A stretch of DNA of 7,170 nucleotides, taken from contig JAERRQ010000384.1 in the NCBI GenBank assembly GCA_016735355.1, forward strand, positions 1-7,170, written 5' to 3'. The DNA is from Desulfobacterales bacterium (GTDB lineage: Bacteria; Desulfobacterota; Desulfobacteria; Desulfobacterales; BuS5). The position numbers and the translations under genes were made by a program. Position 1 is the stretch's first letter. Every line of letters starts with the position of its first letter. Positions 1 to 6,132 of the stretch are shown piece by piece. A model generated the notes under the pieces. The model saw only the letters and a program-made list of their open reading frames with translations, did no database searches and was not told the origin of the DNA.

Positions 1-232
1 GACGGGAAAATTGTATTATTATTCCTTTAATATAATCCCTAAACGCTATTATGGAAGGAGCATTTGTTCCGTCAAAAACAACGGTAATTTTATGATGCTT
101 TATTTTTTTATATTTTATAAGCGCCTCTATCAGGGCATCCCGGCCTGATTGCAAATCCTGCTGATCAAGCAGGCTCAATCTGTTGGATTGACGTATCAGA
201 TTATAACCGTCTACTATAAGATGAATTGACAT
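1..232 (-). CDS. YacP/NYN-domain (PIN-like) nuclease, partial (N-terminal 77 residues)
   Basis: The minus strand reads from an ATG at 232-230 and stays open to the left edge, so the C-terminus is missing. The visible N-terminus begins MSIHLIVDGYNLIR and later has ITVVFDGTNAP. The VDGYN start (Asp8) and the VVFDG strand are hallmarks of the NYN_YacP family, a PIN-like fold with acidic metal-binding residues. The Bacillus member Rae1/YacP is a ribosome-associated mRNA endonuclease; whether this protein does the same is inference. It begins only 7 bp after the parB stop, so it is probably the last visible gene of a parA-parB-nyn transcript. No strong Shine-Dalgarno precedes the ATG, which fits translational coupling to parB. 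The remaining acidic active-site residues lie outside the window and cannot be checked. Confidence 0.85.
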   Translation of the reverse strand, partial: MSIHLIVDGYNLIRQSNRLSLLDQQDLQSGRDALIEALIKYKKIKHHKITVVFDGTNAPSIIAFRDYIKGIIIQFSR

Positions 233-239
233 AACTTTA

Positions 240-1154
240 TTATTTTTTCAACATACCGAGCAACCGGTCAAAATCATCATCATTATAAAATTCAAAAAAA
301 AGCTTTCCCTTGTTGTCCTTTCTCTGAATTGTAACCCTTGTGCCGAAACGGCGTGCCAGTTCGTCTTCAATATCTTTAAAGTATAATGAATCAGAATCCT
401 GCTGCTCTTTATCCTGCTGTTCTTTATCCTGCTGCTCTTTATCCTGCTGCTCTTTATCCTGCTGCTCTTTGACCTGAACCTTTTCCTTTTGATTTATCCG
501 TTTAATAAGCGCCTCGGTCTCTCTGACGGAGAGCTGTTTTTCTACAACTGTTCTCCATACATCAATCTGCCGGGCAACATTTAAAACACCGAGCAATGCT
601 CTGGCATGCCCCATGCTTAAAGTTCCTTTTATTAAATCAGCCTTGATCTGCATGGGCAGCTGCCTTATCCTTAAAAAATTGGCAACGGCAGGTCTGCTTT
701 TGCCCACCCGTTCAGCGACCTGTTCCTGGGTCATATCGAATTCATTTATCAAACGATAATATGATTCCGCCTCTTCAAGCGGATTGAGATCTTCCCGCTG
801 GATATTTTCAACAACAGACATTTCAAGCATTTCAGTGTCAGAGATATCTTTTATAATTACAGGTACCTGGTTAAAGCCTGCCATTTTAGCGGCACGCAGA
901 CGCCGCTCGCCGGCAATCAGTTCATAACCTATATCATCTTTTCTTACCAGAAGTGGTTGAATTATTCCCTGTTCTTTGATTGATTTACTCAATTCTTCCA
1001 GAGCCTCATCTGAAAAATCAAGGCGAGGCTGATATCTGTTAGGCCGGACCAAATCTACGGCACACGTAATATATTCTTTTGCCTGGTTTTCTATATGGTC
1101 AAATCCTGGTATTAAAGAATCAAGACCTCTTCCCAAAGCCATTTTTTTTCCCAT
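240..1154 (-). CDS. parB: ParB/Spo0J chromosome partitioning protein (CTPase, parS-binding)
   Basis: ParB loads at parS sites, uses CTP to clamp and spread on DNA, and works with ParA to segregate the origin region. Counting from the ATG at 1154: the [12 protein letters not shown]-terminal motif that binds ParA (6-16); the CTP-binding boxes VRPNRYQPR (36-44), GERRLRAA (82-89) and ENIQRE with NPLEEA (117-129); a helix-turn-helix at about 142-163 ([19 protein letters not shown]); and a C-terminal dimerisation domain from about 258. Length is 304 residues, normal for the family apart from a KEQQD x5 linker (229-253). The ATG at 1154 is preferred because AAGGG lies 6 nt upstream. A TTG at 1160 would add two residues, and an ATG at 1142 would give MALGRG. 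It is 36 bp downstream of parA and clearly cotranscribed. No parS-like palindrome was seen in the window. Confidence 0.97.
   Translation of the reverse strand: MGKKMALGRGLDSLIPGFDHIENQAKEYITCAVDLVRPNRYQPRLDFSDEALEELSKSIKEQGIIQPLLVRKDDIGYELIAGERRLRAAKMAGFNQVPVIIKDISDTEMLEMSVVENIQREDLNPLEEAESYYRLINEFDMTQEQVAERVGKSRPAVANFLRIRQLPMQIKADLIKGTLSMGHARALLGVLNVARQIDVWRTVVEKQLSVRETEALIKRINQKEKVQVKEQQDKEQQDKEQQDKEQQDKEQQDSDSLYFKDIEDELARRFGTRVTIQRKDNKGKLFFEFYNDDDFDRLLGMLKK
396..470 (-). repeat. Five-copy 15-bp tandem repeat inside parB (KEQQD x5 linker)
   Basis: Five head-to-tail 15-bp units (plus-strand unit atcctgctgctcttt) start at 396, 411, 426, 441 and 456. Four are identical. The second has one C-to-T change at 420, which on the coding strand is the silent change GAG to GAA. 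Each unit encodes Lys-Glu-Gln-Gln-Asp, so copy number changes keep the frame. The repeat falls between the helix-turn-helix core and the C-terminal dimerisation domain, where ParB proteins have a flexible linker. Near-identity of the units points to recent expansion by slippage. Confidence 0.97.
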
Positions 1155-1190
1155 TTGCAACCCTTGTAATCCGTAATCAAACTATCATGA

Positions 1191-1955
1191 TCAATTATTA
1201 CCGTTCATTATTTCCTTTGCCAGCGAAAAGTAACTTTGTGCTCCGGCGGACGCGGCATCGTAAAGAAGAATCGGTTTTCCGTAGCTGGGTGCTTCACCCA
1301 GTCTTACATTTCTGGGAACCATGGTTTTATATACAAGGCCTTTAAAATGTTTTTCCGCGTTTTCAGCAACCTGGCGCGAGAGGTTGGTCCGCTTATCGAA
1401 CATGGTAAGAAGTATGCCGGCGACTTTAAGCTTAGGGTTAAAGCTGTTGTTGATACGCTTCATAGTTTGTAAAAGCAGGCCAAGCCCTTCCAAAGCATAG
1501 AATTCGCACTGAAGCGGAATCAGAATCGAATCGGCAGCAGTCATGGCATTTAACGTCAGGAGACTCATAGACGGAGGACAATCGATAATTATATAATCAT
1601 ACAAATCGGTTATTCCTGAAAGCAGATTCTGCAAAGCAGTCTCCCGCTTGGGGTGTGACATCATCTCCACCTCAAAACCTGTAAGCTCAATACGGGAGGG
1701 GATTACCTTTAAAGTCTCAATATCGCTCCCTACAACAAGATCAGCCGCCTGAGCTTCGCCTATCATTCCATGATAAAGGGTCTGTTTCAGCCGGGTTTTG
1801 TCAATCCCTATTCCGGTTGTCGCATTTGCCTGGGGGTCGCAGTCTACAAGAAGAATCCGCTTTTCGGAAACAGCCATAGCGGCTGAAAGATTTATTGCAG
1901 TGGTAGTTTTTCCTACGCCACCTTTCTGGTTGGCTATACTGATAATTTGTGCCAT
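1191..1955 (-). CDS. parA: ParA/Soj chromosome partitioning ATPase
   Basis: This 254-residue protein is a standard-length chromosomal ParA/Soj, a deviant-Walker ATPase that forms ATP-dependent dimers on DNA and is stimulated by ParB. The deviant Walker A is KGGVGKTT at 11-18, with signature lysine Lys11 and P-loop Lys16. The A' motif LLVDCDPQANAT follows at 35-46, and Walker B is IIIDCPPS at 122-129. MFDKRTNLSRQV (185-196) and VPRNVRLGEAPSYGKPI (213-229) are the conserved C-terminal blocks of Soj proteins. The protein starts directly at the P-loop strand (MAQIISIANQ), with no N-terminal DNA-binding extension, so it is the chromosomal rather than the P1-plasmid type. The start is ATG at 1955; no clear Shine-Dalgarno precedes it. 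It is the first gene of the visible minus-strand operon and is divergent from the M48 protease gene. Confidence 0.97.
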   Translation of the reverse strand: MAQIISIANQKGGVGKTTTAINLSAAMAVSEKRILLVDCDPQANATTGIGIDKTRLKQTLYHGMIGEAQAADLVVGSDIETLKVIPSRIELTGFEVEMMSHPKRETALQNLLSGITDLYDYIIIDCPPSMSLLTLNAMTAADSILIPLQCEFYALEGLGLLLQTMKRINNSFNPKLKVAGILLTMFDKRTNLSRQVAENAEKHFKGLVYKTMVPRNVRLGEAPSYGKPILLYDAASAGAQSYFSLAKEIMNGNN

Positions 1956-2011
1956 AATAAAATTAATTTATCATAAAAAATTCTGTTTGCAAAGATAATT
2001 GATTTAAGAAA
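1956..2011. promoter_or_regulatory. Divergent AT-rich intergenic region between parA and the M48 protease gene
   Basis: These 56 bp must hold the start signals for both divergent genes unless promoters lie within the coding regions. The stretch is very AT-rich. On the plus strand GATAAT at 1994-1999 could be a -10 element, but it would leave a leader of only a few bases before the ATG at 2012, and no good -35 lies 16-18 bp upstream. On the minus strand TATGAT-like and GATAAA-like hexamers occur without a convincing -35 partner. Neither gene has a strong ribosome site here. Confidence 0.4.
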
Positions 2012-3493
2012 ATGTGCATAAAAAACATATTAAAACTATTCATAGTTTACCTGCTTTCAATTATTCTCAGCGGCATATTCATGCCTGTCCAGGCCATAGC
2101 CATTACCGCCAGGGAAGAAGAGGATATGGGTCTTAAATTCATAAAAATGGCTAAAAGGCATTTTGAGTTTATAGAAGACCCTGTTATCATTAACTATATA
2201 AATAAAATCGGTGGGAGAATAATAGCAACTCTTCCGCCGCAGCCTTTTAAATATCACTTTTATATGATCAAACAGGATGTTTATAATGCATTTGCCGTGC
2301 CGGGCGGCCATGTTTTTATAAACAGCGGTTTATTTGAAGCAATGGTGGGTGAAGATGAGCTTGCCGGCATACTGGCCCACGAAATCGCGCATGTGCTTTG
2401 CCGTCATATATCACAACGGATTGCAAGATCATCAAAAGTCGGCATAGCGACAATGGCCGGTATGATCGCTGGAATTCTTTTAGGTATCGGTGGTTCGGGA
2501 TCCGCCGCAAGCGCCATGACTGTAACCTCTGCTGCGGCAGGACAGTCTGCAATGCTGGCTTTCAGCCGGGAAAACGAAATGCAGGCCGATCAAATAGGAT
2601 TAAAACTGCTATCCAAAGCAGGTTACAGCGCTCAAGGCCTCCTTGTAATGCTTAAAAAAATTCGCGATAAAAGCTGGTTCGGTTCCAAAGAAATTCCTTC
2701 ATACCTTATGACCCATCCCGCTGTTGAGGATCGTATAGCTTATATCGATGTCTGGATGGACGCAAACAAAGATAGTGGAGTGTCTGAGCGTAAAATAAAT
2801 CCTTTTAATTTTGAAAGAGCGCATTCAAGGCTTGAAGTGATTTACGGGGATGAAAACCATGTAAAAAAAAAATTCGAGGCAGAGCTTGCAAAAGATCCTT
2901 CAAACCCAATGGCCAATTATAGATTAGGGCTTATTCTGGCAAGAACAGGCAACCGGGATGGCGCTATTCAGCACCTAAAAAAAGCATTGCGCAAAAATAT
3001 TTTTGAACCTAACGTTTTAAAAGATCTCGGAAGGATATATTTTCTGAATGGTGACTACGAGGAAGCCTTAAACACATTAAAAGGGTCGCTAAGCATCAAG
3101 CCGGATGATTCGGAAGCACTTTTTTTTCTTGGCCGCACCAGGATGAAACTGAGTAATTATAAAAAGGCGGCCTCAATATTTGAGAAACTGATTACCTCTA
3201 AAACGGAAAACAGGGCTCAGATATTATATTTTCTTGGCGAGACCTATGGTAAACAGGATAAGCTCGGCGATGCGCATTATTATCTTGGCATCTATTATAA
3301 AGAGAAAAGAGATGGGAAAAATGCTGTTTTTCATCTGCAAAAATCATTGAAATATATAGATAACAAGGAAAAAAAGAAAAAAATTCTGGCCATGCTTGAA
3401 AAAATCAGGGGTAAATCATCCAAACCTAAGAACGACAAGGATGAAACCGGTTTTAACAAAAAATTATTTCAAGGGATGTTACCGAAATATTGA
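2012..3493 (+). CDS. Exported M48-family zinc metalloprotease with C-terminal TPR repeats (BepA/YfgC-like)
   Basis: The 493-residue protein begins with a Sec-type signal: basic MCIKNILK, a hydrophobic core to about residue 24, and a likely cleavage near VQA-IA (28-30). The zinc site is HEIAH (His123, Glu124, His127), with the third ligand Glu189 in ENEMQAD (187-193). THPAVEDRI (234-242) contains His235, equivalent in position to the regulatory THP histidine of BepA. Between HEIAH and ENEMQAD is a hydrophobic, Gly/Ala-rich segment (about 145-180). From about 285 to 450 are TPR units, for example NYRLGLILARTGNRDGAIQHL, then two or three similar units, ending in a Lys-rich tail. BepA-type proteins degrade or assist stalled outer-membrane proteins in the periplasm; that role here is inference. 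The start is ATG at 2012 with only a weak TAAGAA ribosome site. Confidence 0.93.
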   Translation: MCIKNILKLFIVYLLSIILSGIFMPVQAIAITAREEEDMGLKFIKMAKRHFEFIEDPVIINYINKIGGRIIATLPPQPFKYHFYMIKQDVYNAFAVPGGHVFINSGLFEAMVGEDELAGILAHEIAHVLCRHISQRIARSSKVGIATMAGMIAGILLGIGGSGSAASAMTVTSAAAGQSAMLAFSRENEMQADQIGLKLLSKAGYSAQGLLVMLKKIRDKSWFGSKEIPSYLMTHPAVEDRIAYIDVWMDANKDSGVSERKINPFNFERAHSRLEVIYGDENHVKKKFEAELAKDPSNPMANYRLGLILARTGNRDGAIQHLKKALRKNIFEPNVLKDLGRIYFLNGDYEEALNTLKGSLSIKPDDSEALFFLGRTRMKLSNYKKAASIFEKLITSKTENRAQILYFLGETYGKQDKLGDAHYYLGIYYKEKRDGKNAVFHLQKSLKYIDNKEKKKKILAMLEKIRGKSSKPKNDKDETGFNKKLFQGMLPKY

Positions 3494-3510
3494 CAATTTC
3501 TTTTTTTTTT
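3484..3510 (+). terminator. Weak candidate intrinsic terminator at the end of the M48 gene
   Basis: GAAAT (3484-3488) and ATTTC (3496-3500) form a 5-bp stem with a 7-nt loop, followed at once by ten T residues (3501-3510). The T-tract is convincing but the stem is short and AT-rich, and it overlaps the end of the coding region. It may be a weak or leaky terminator. Confidence 0.3.
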
Positions 3511-3536
3511 GGGATAAATATTTTTTTTAATATAAT
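3490..3536 (+). promoter_or_regulatory. Candidate overlapping promoters for the CoA-transferase/hydratase operon
   Basis: Two sigma70-like pairs can be read. The first has a perfect -35 TTGACA at 3490-3495, overlapping the stop codon of the M48 gene, with GATAAA at 3513-3518 after 17 bp. The second has TTGGGA at 3509-3514 and a perfect -10 TATAAT at 3531-3536 after 16 bp, which would start transcription near 3543. Either would drive the three-gene operon starting at 3589. The sequence is T-rich, so one of the pairs could be chance. Confidence 0.5.
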
Positions 3537-3556
3537 ATTTGATCTGTATTGGATTA

Positions 3557-3576
3557 TTTAAAAAGATCTTTTTAAA
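3557..3576. promoter_or_regulatory. Perfect 20-bp palindrome before the operon's first ribosome site (candidate operator)
   Basis: TTTAAAAAGATCTTTTTAAA reads the same on both strands over all 20 bp. It lies just downstream of the second candidate transcription start and runs into the Shine-Dalgarno AAAGGAGG (3574-3581), so a dimeric regulator bound here could block transcription or initiation. No regulator gene is adjacent. The low complexity (only the central GATC is GC-containing) makes chance a real alternative. Confidence 0.4.
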
Positions 3577-3588
3577 GGAGGAAGGTTA

Positions 3589-4782
3589 ATGGCGGAAGAA
3601 CAAGGATTGACGTTAAAAGGAGTATCTATTGCGGATTTTAGTCATGCGTTGTCCGCTCCTTACGGGAGCATGCTGCTGGGGGATCAGGGCGCCGATATAA
3701 TAAAAATAGAAAATCCCAAGGGGGACATTTTCCGAACTCTGATGGGAGGCGCTTATGCCGCTGTTGTTCATCGAAACAAAAGAACAATTTCTTTAAATCT
3801 TAAAATGAATGAGGCTAAAGAGATAGCACGAAAAATTATTGAAAAATCAGATGTTTTGATCGAAAATTTTACGCCTGGAGCAATTGGAAGGCTCGGTTTC
3901 GGTTATGATGAGGTCAAGAAGTACAACCCGCGGATCATTTATTGTTCAGTATCCGGGTACGGACAGACAGGACCTTACAGTAAGCTTGGAGGCTATGATG
4001 TTGTAGCCCAGGCAATATCAGGCATAATGGACAACACCGGCGAGCGTGGCAGACTGCCTGTGCGTATCGGCCCTTCCATCGTAGATATGGGTACAGGCAT
4101 GTATCTGGCTATGGCAGTCCTGCTTGCTTTGCGGGATAGGGAAAAGACAGGCAAAGGACAGCATATCGAAATTTCGCTTATAGAGACAGCTCTTTCCTGG
4201 ATGTCAGCCCAGGCGGCCTACAACTCCATGACCGGAGAAATCCCTTTAAGATTCGGTTCCGGTTTTTTCCCTTTTTGTCCCTACAAGGTATATGAAGCTT
4301 CGGATCAATGCGTTTTTATAGGCGTTTCAACGAACAACTTTTGGGAAAAATTCTGTAAAGAATTCGATCTGATGAACCTTTATGAGAGAGAAGATTTTAA
4401 AGATCCCGCAGATAGGGTTGCAAAGCGTGATGAACTCGACGGACTGGTACAGGATGCCATGATAAAATTAAAGGCCTCGGATATTATAGACCGTCTGCGA
4501 AAAGCCGGGATTCCATGTTCTCCTGTAAATAATATTCAACAAGCCCTTGCAGAACCACATGTTATAGAGCGGGGATGCGTGGCAGAGCAGGACCATCCCA
4601 CCGCTGGAAAAATAAAGTTTGTAAAAAATCCGATAAACCGGGATGGAAAATTCCCGGAAGTTCGTTTCCCGTCTCCCGAGATGGGACAGCATACCAAGGA
4701 TATTATGGCTGAATTAGGATATTCAGGCGATGAAATCGAAACCTTGATTTCAGCCGGCGCCGCCGTTACAGCGGGAAAATAG
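3589..4782 (+). CDS. CaiB/BaiF family (class III) CoA-transferase
   Basis: Class III CoA-transferases move CoA between carboxylic acids through an aspartyl-CoA/anhydride intermediate. The 397-residue length is typical. The N-terminal block ADFSHALSAPYGSMLLGDQG with ADIIKIENPKGD (15-46) is the family signature. HRNKRTISLNL (61-71), DVLIENFTPGAIGRLGFGY (88-106) and SVSGYGQTGPY (120-130) follow, as does GGYDVVAQAISG (134-145). IVDMGTG (164-170) holds the expected catalytic aspartate, Asp166, and GKGQHIEISL (188-197) is also conserved. The start has an excellent ribosome site (AAAGGAGG, 7 nt from ATG). It is the first gene of an operon with two MaoC-like hydratase subunits, so it probably activates the acid that they process as its CoA ester. 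Donor and acceptor acids cannot be told from sequence; racemase members of the same family are an alternative. Confidence 0.95.
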   Translation: MAEEQGLTLKGVSIADFSHALSAPYGSMLLGDQGADIIKIENPKGDIFRTLMGGAYAAVVHRNKRTISLNLKMNEAKEIARKIIEKSDVLIENFTPGAIGRLGFGYDEVKKYNPRIIYCSVSGYGQTGPYSKLGGYDVVAQAISGIMDNTGERGRLPVRIGPSIVDMGTGMYLAMAVLLALRDREKTGKGQHIEISLIETALSWMSAQAAYNSMTGEIPLRFGSGFFPFCPYKVYEASDQCVFIGVSTNNFWEKFCKEFDLMNLYEREDFKDPADRVAKRDELDGLVQDAMIKLKASDIIDRLRKAGIPCSPVNNIQQALAEPHVIERGCVAEQDHPTAGKIKFVKNPINRDGKFPEVRFPSPEMGQHTKDIMAELGYSGDEIETLISAGAAVTAGK

Positions 4783-4815
4783 ATATATTAATCAGATCTT
4801 GATTTTTGATGATAT

Positions 4816-4845
4816 GAATGGGTTCCTTAAAAGCTATCCCCATTC
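4816..4845 (+). promoter_or_regulatory. Stem-loop in the leader between the CoA-transferase and the first MaoC-like gene
   Basis: GAATGGG (4816-4822) pairs perfectly with CCCATTC (4839-4845) across a 16-nt loop. It ends 9 nt before the strong ribosome site at 4855. There is no T-tract long enough for a terminator (TTTAA only), so a role in message stability or in setting relative expression of the two genes is more likely. It lies in non-coding DNA if the TTG at 4868 is the true start. Confidence 0.4.
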
Positions 4846-4854
4846 TTTAACAAC

Positions 4855-4864
4855 AGGAGGTGAT
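4855..4864 (+). promoter_or_regulatory. Near-perfect ribosome binding site that fixes a TTG start
   Basis: AGGAGGTGAT matches the full anti-Shine-Dalgarno complement. It sits 7 nt (counting from AGGAGG) before TTG at 4868-4870, which is in frame with the MaoC-like protein. Upstream in-frame starts (TTG 4799, ATG 4814) have no such site. Confidence 0.85.
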
Positions 4865-4867
4865 CCC

Positions 4868-5311
4868 TTGATAGAAAAGAGCAACATAGGGAAAGAGTAC
4901 CCGGAGCGCACGTTTGAAATCGAAAAATGCAAGATACGTGAACTTGCACGAGCGATCGGAGACAAAAACAAAATATTTTACGATGACGATGCCGCGCGGG
5001 AGGATGGTTTTGAAGGAATGGCTGTTCCTCCTACTTTTTTTACTCTCTTTGCAATGGCAGGCGGGCTTGAATATGTTATTAAAGATCTTGAAATCAATAT
5101 GGCCAAACTTTTGCACGGTGGTCAGGAATATGAATATTTCAAACCTGTTAAACCGGGCGATGTCGTAAAGGCCAAAACAATAATAACGGATGTAATAGAA
5201 AAATCCGGAAAAGCCGGAACCATGGATTTCGTTGTAATGGAGACAACCTATATTAATCAGAATGAAGAACCTGTGCTGCGCGATAAGTGTACTCTCGTGG
5301 TTCGAAGATAA
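4868..5311 (+). CDS. MaoC-like hotdog protein lacking the catalytic His (HadA-like structural subunit of an enoyl-thioester hydratase)
   Basis: From the TTG at 4868 the product is 147 residues, the usual size for a single MaoC_dehydratas_N hotdog domain. Typical blocks are AIGDKNKIFYDDDAAREDGF (29-48), GMAVPPTFF (50-58) and LHGGQEYEYFKPVKPGD (82-98). In catalytic MaoC proteins the first block reads D-x4-H. Here Asp32 is present, but position 37 is Phe instead of His, so this subunit should not be active alone. In mycobacterial HadAB the HadA subunit likewise lacks the catalytic pair and helps shape the acyl tunnel, while HadB is catalytic. The next gene encodes a HadB-like protein 19 bp downstream, strongly suggesting a heterodimer. 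A start at 4799 would add 23 residues but has no ribosome site. Confidence 0.88.
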   Translation: MIEKSNIGKEYPERTFEIEKCKIRELARAIGDKNKIFYDDDAAREDGFEGMAVPPTFFTLFAMAGGLEYVIKDLEINMAKLLHGGQEYEYFKPVKPGDVVKAKTIITDVIEKSGKAGTMDFVVMETTYINQNEEPVLRDKCTLVVRR

Positions 5312-5330
5312 AAGTCAATAGGAGGAAACA

Positions 5331-5756
5331 ATGGCGCAACCTAAAGTATTGTTTAATAATATTGAGGTCGGCTATGAAATACCGCCGCTTGTTAAAAATC
5401 CGATCACAGAGACTCAGCTTGTAATGTATGCCGGGGCTTCAGGAGATTTTAACCCGATTCATACAGTTCATGCCTTTGGTGAAAAAGCCGGTTTCGGCGG
5501 AGTGATAGGTCATGGAATGTTATCCATGGGTTTTGCAGGTCAGTTCATGACAAACTGGGTCGGAGTTACGGCTGTAAAAAAACTTGCGGTGCAGTTTAGA
5601 GCTGTGACTAAACCTAAAAATGTGATAACTGTTTCAGGAACGGTTGTTAAAAAATATACTGAAGATGGTCAAAATATGGTCGATTGTGAATTTCTGGCTG
5701 TCAACCAGGATGGTGACAAGATTATAATGGGGACGGCTACAGCAGAGCTGTCTTAA
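5331..5756 (+). CDS. MaoC-like (R)-enoyl-thioester hydratase/dehydratase, HadB-like catalytic subunit
   Basis: This 141-residue hotdog protein carries the hydratase-2 motif intact: GASGDFNPIH (35-44), with catalytic Asp39 and His44. IGHGMLSMGFAGQFMTNWVG (59-78) is the conserved hot-dog helix and following turn, very like HadB of mycobacteria, and KKLAVQFRAVTKPKN (83-97) is the usual central strand. It should add water across trans-2-enoyl thioesters to give (R)-3-hydroxyacyl thioesters, or run the reverse reaction. The start is ATG with AGGAGG 5 nt upstream, 19 bp after the HadA-like gene, so the two are coexpressed. Given the CoA-transferase upstream, a CoA-linked substrate (a short or branched acid, or a mesaconyl-type diacid) seems likelier than ACP-linked fatty acid synthesis, but that is inference. 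Confidence 0.92.
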   Translation: MAQPKVLFNNIEVGYEIPPLVKNPITETQLVMYAGASGDFNPIHTVHAFGEKAGFGGVIGHGMLSMGFAGQFMTNWVGVTAVKKLAVQFRAVTKPKNVITVSGTVVKKYTEDGQNMVDCEFLAVNQDGDKIIMGTATAELS

Positions 5757-5795
5757 AAACTGTTAAAAAACAATGCGAAAACATTTGGCAGCCCG

Positions 5796-6122
5796 ATGAA
5801 AAAATACATACATCAAAAAAAGTCTGATGATACTATTATCGATACAATATCAGGCTACTACACCATAGAAAAGGAAGAAAGCATAGATTTTAAAGGCCGG
5901 GATCTCCTTTGCGTTACAGGGATGGGTATCATAGACTCATCCTGCTGTGGAGTGGGAGGCTGTAGATATGCGCTTGTCCCAGGATATGTTCAGGCAAGCG
6001 ATCAAGATAAAAATGGCTCCACCATATCAGAGGTGGAGCCTGTCTTCAGCAAAGAGGACAAAGTAGAGATAATAAAGATATTGAAAGAACAAGAGGCTGT
6101 TACACAGGTAGAATTCTGGTAA
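5796..6122 (+). CDS. Small cysteine-motif protein of unknown function (CC-x4-C)
   Basis: I do not recognise a characterised family. The 108-residue product has no signal peptide or membrane segment and looks cytosolic. Its centre is IDSSCCGVGGCRYALVPGYV (46-65), with Cys50, Cys51 and Cys56; Cys39 lies on the preceding strand (LLCVTG). Clustered cysteines with glycines suggest metal or Fe-S binding or a redox role, but this is not shown. The C-terminus ends in a charged helix (KEDKVEIIKILKEQE) and VEFW. The ATG at 5796 is the only usual start after the in-frame stop of the upstream gene, but its ribosome site is poor, unlike those of the three preceding genes. It is 39 bp downstream of the HadB-like gene and may be read through from that operon. 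Codon use resembles its neighbours. Confidence 0.8.
   Translation: MKKYIHQKKSDDTIIDTISGYYTIEKEESIDFKGRDLLCVTGMGIIDSSCCGVGGCRYALVPGYVQASDQDKNGSTISEVEPVFSKEDKVEIIKILKEQEAVTQVEFW
6015..6040 (+). repeat. Perfect 9-bp inverted repeat inside the small cysteine-protein gene
   Basis: GGCTCCACC (6015-6023) and GGTGGAGCC (6032-6040) form a GC-rich hairpin with an 8-nt loop. It lies within the coding frame (residues GSTISEVEP), about 80 bp before the stop. The following TGTCTTCAGC is not a U-tract, so it is not an intrinsic terminator. It might slow transcription or protect a message end. Confidence 0.7.
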
Positions 6123-6132
6123 TATATAATTA

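Noticed and set aside
1079..1998. Plus-strand frames opposite parB and parA
   Set aside because: They are antisense shadows of two unmistakable conserved genes.
5773..5799. Eight-codon leader ORF (MRKHLAAR) whose TGA overlaps the ATG of the small cysteine-protein gene
   Set aside because: The ATGA overlap looks like translational coupling, but the leader has no ribosome site and such a short frame is expected by chance.
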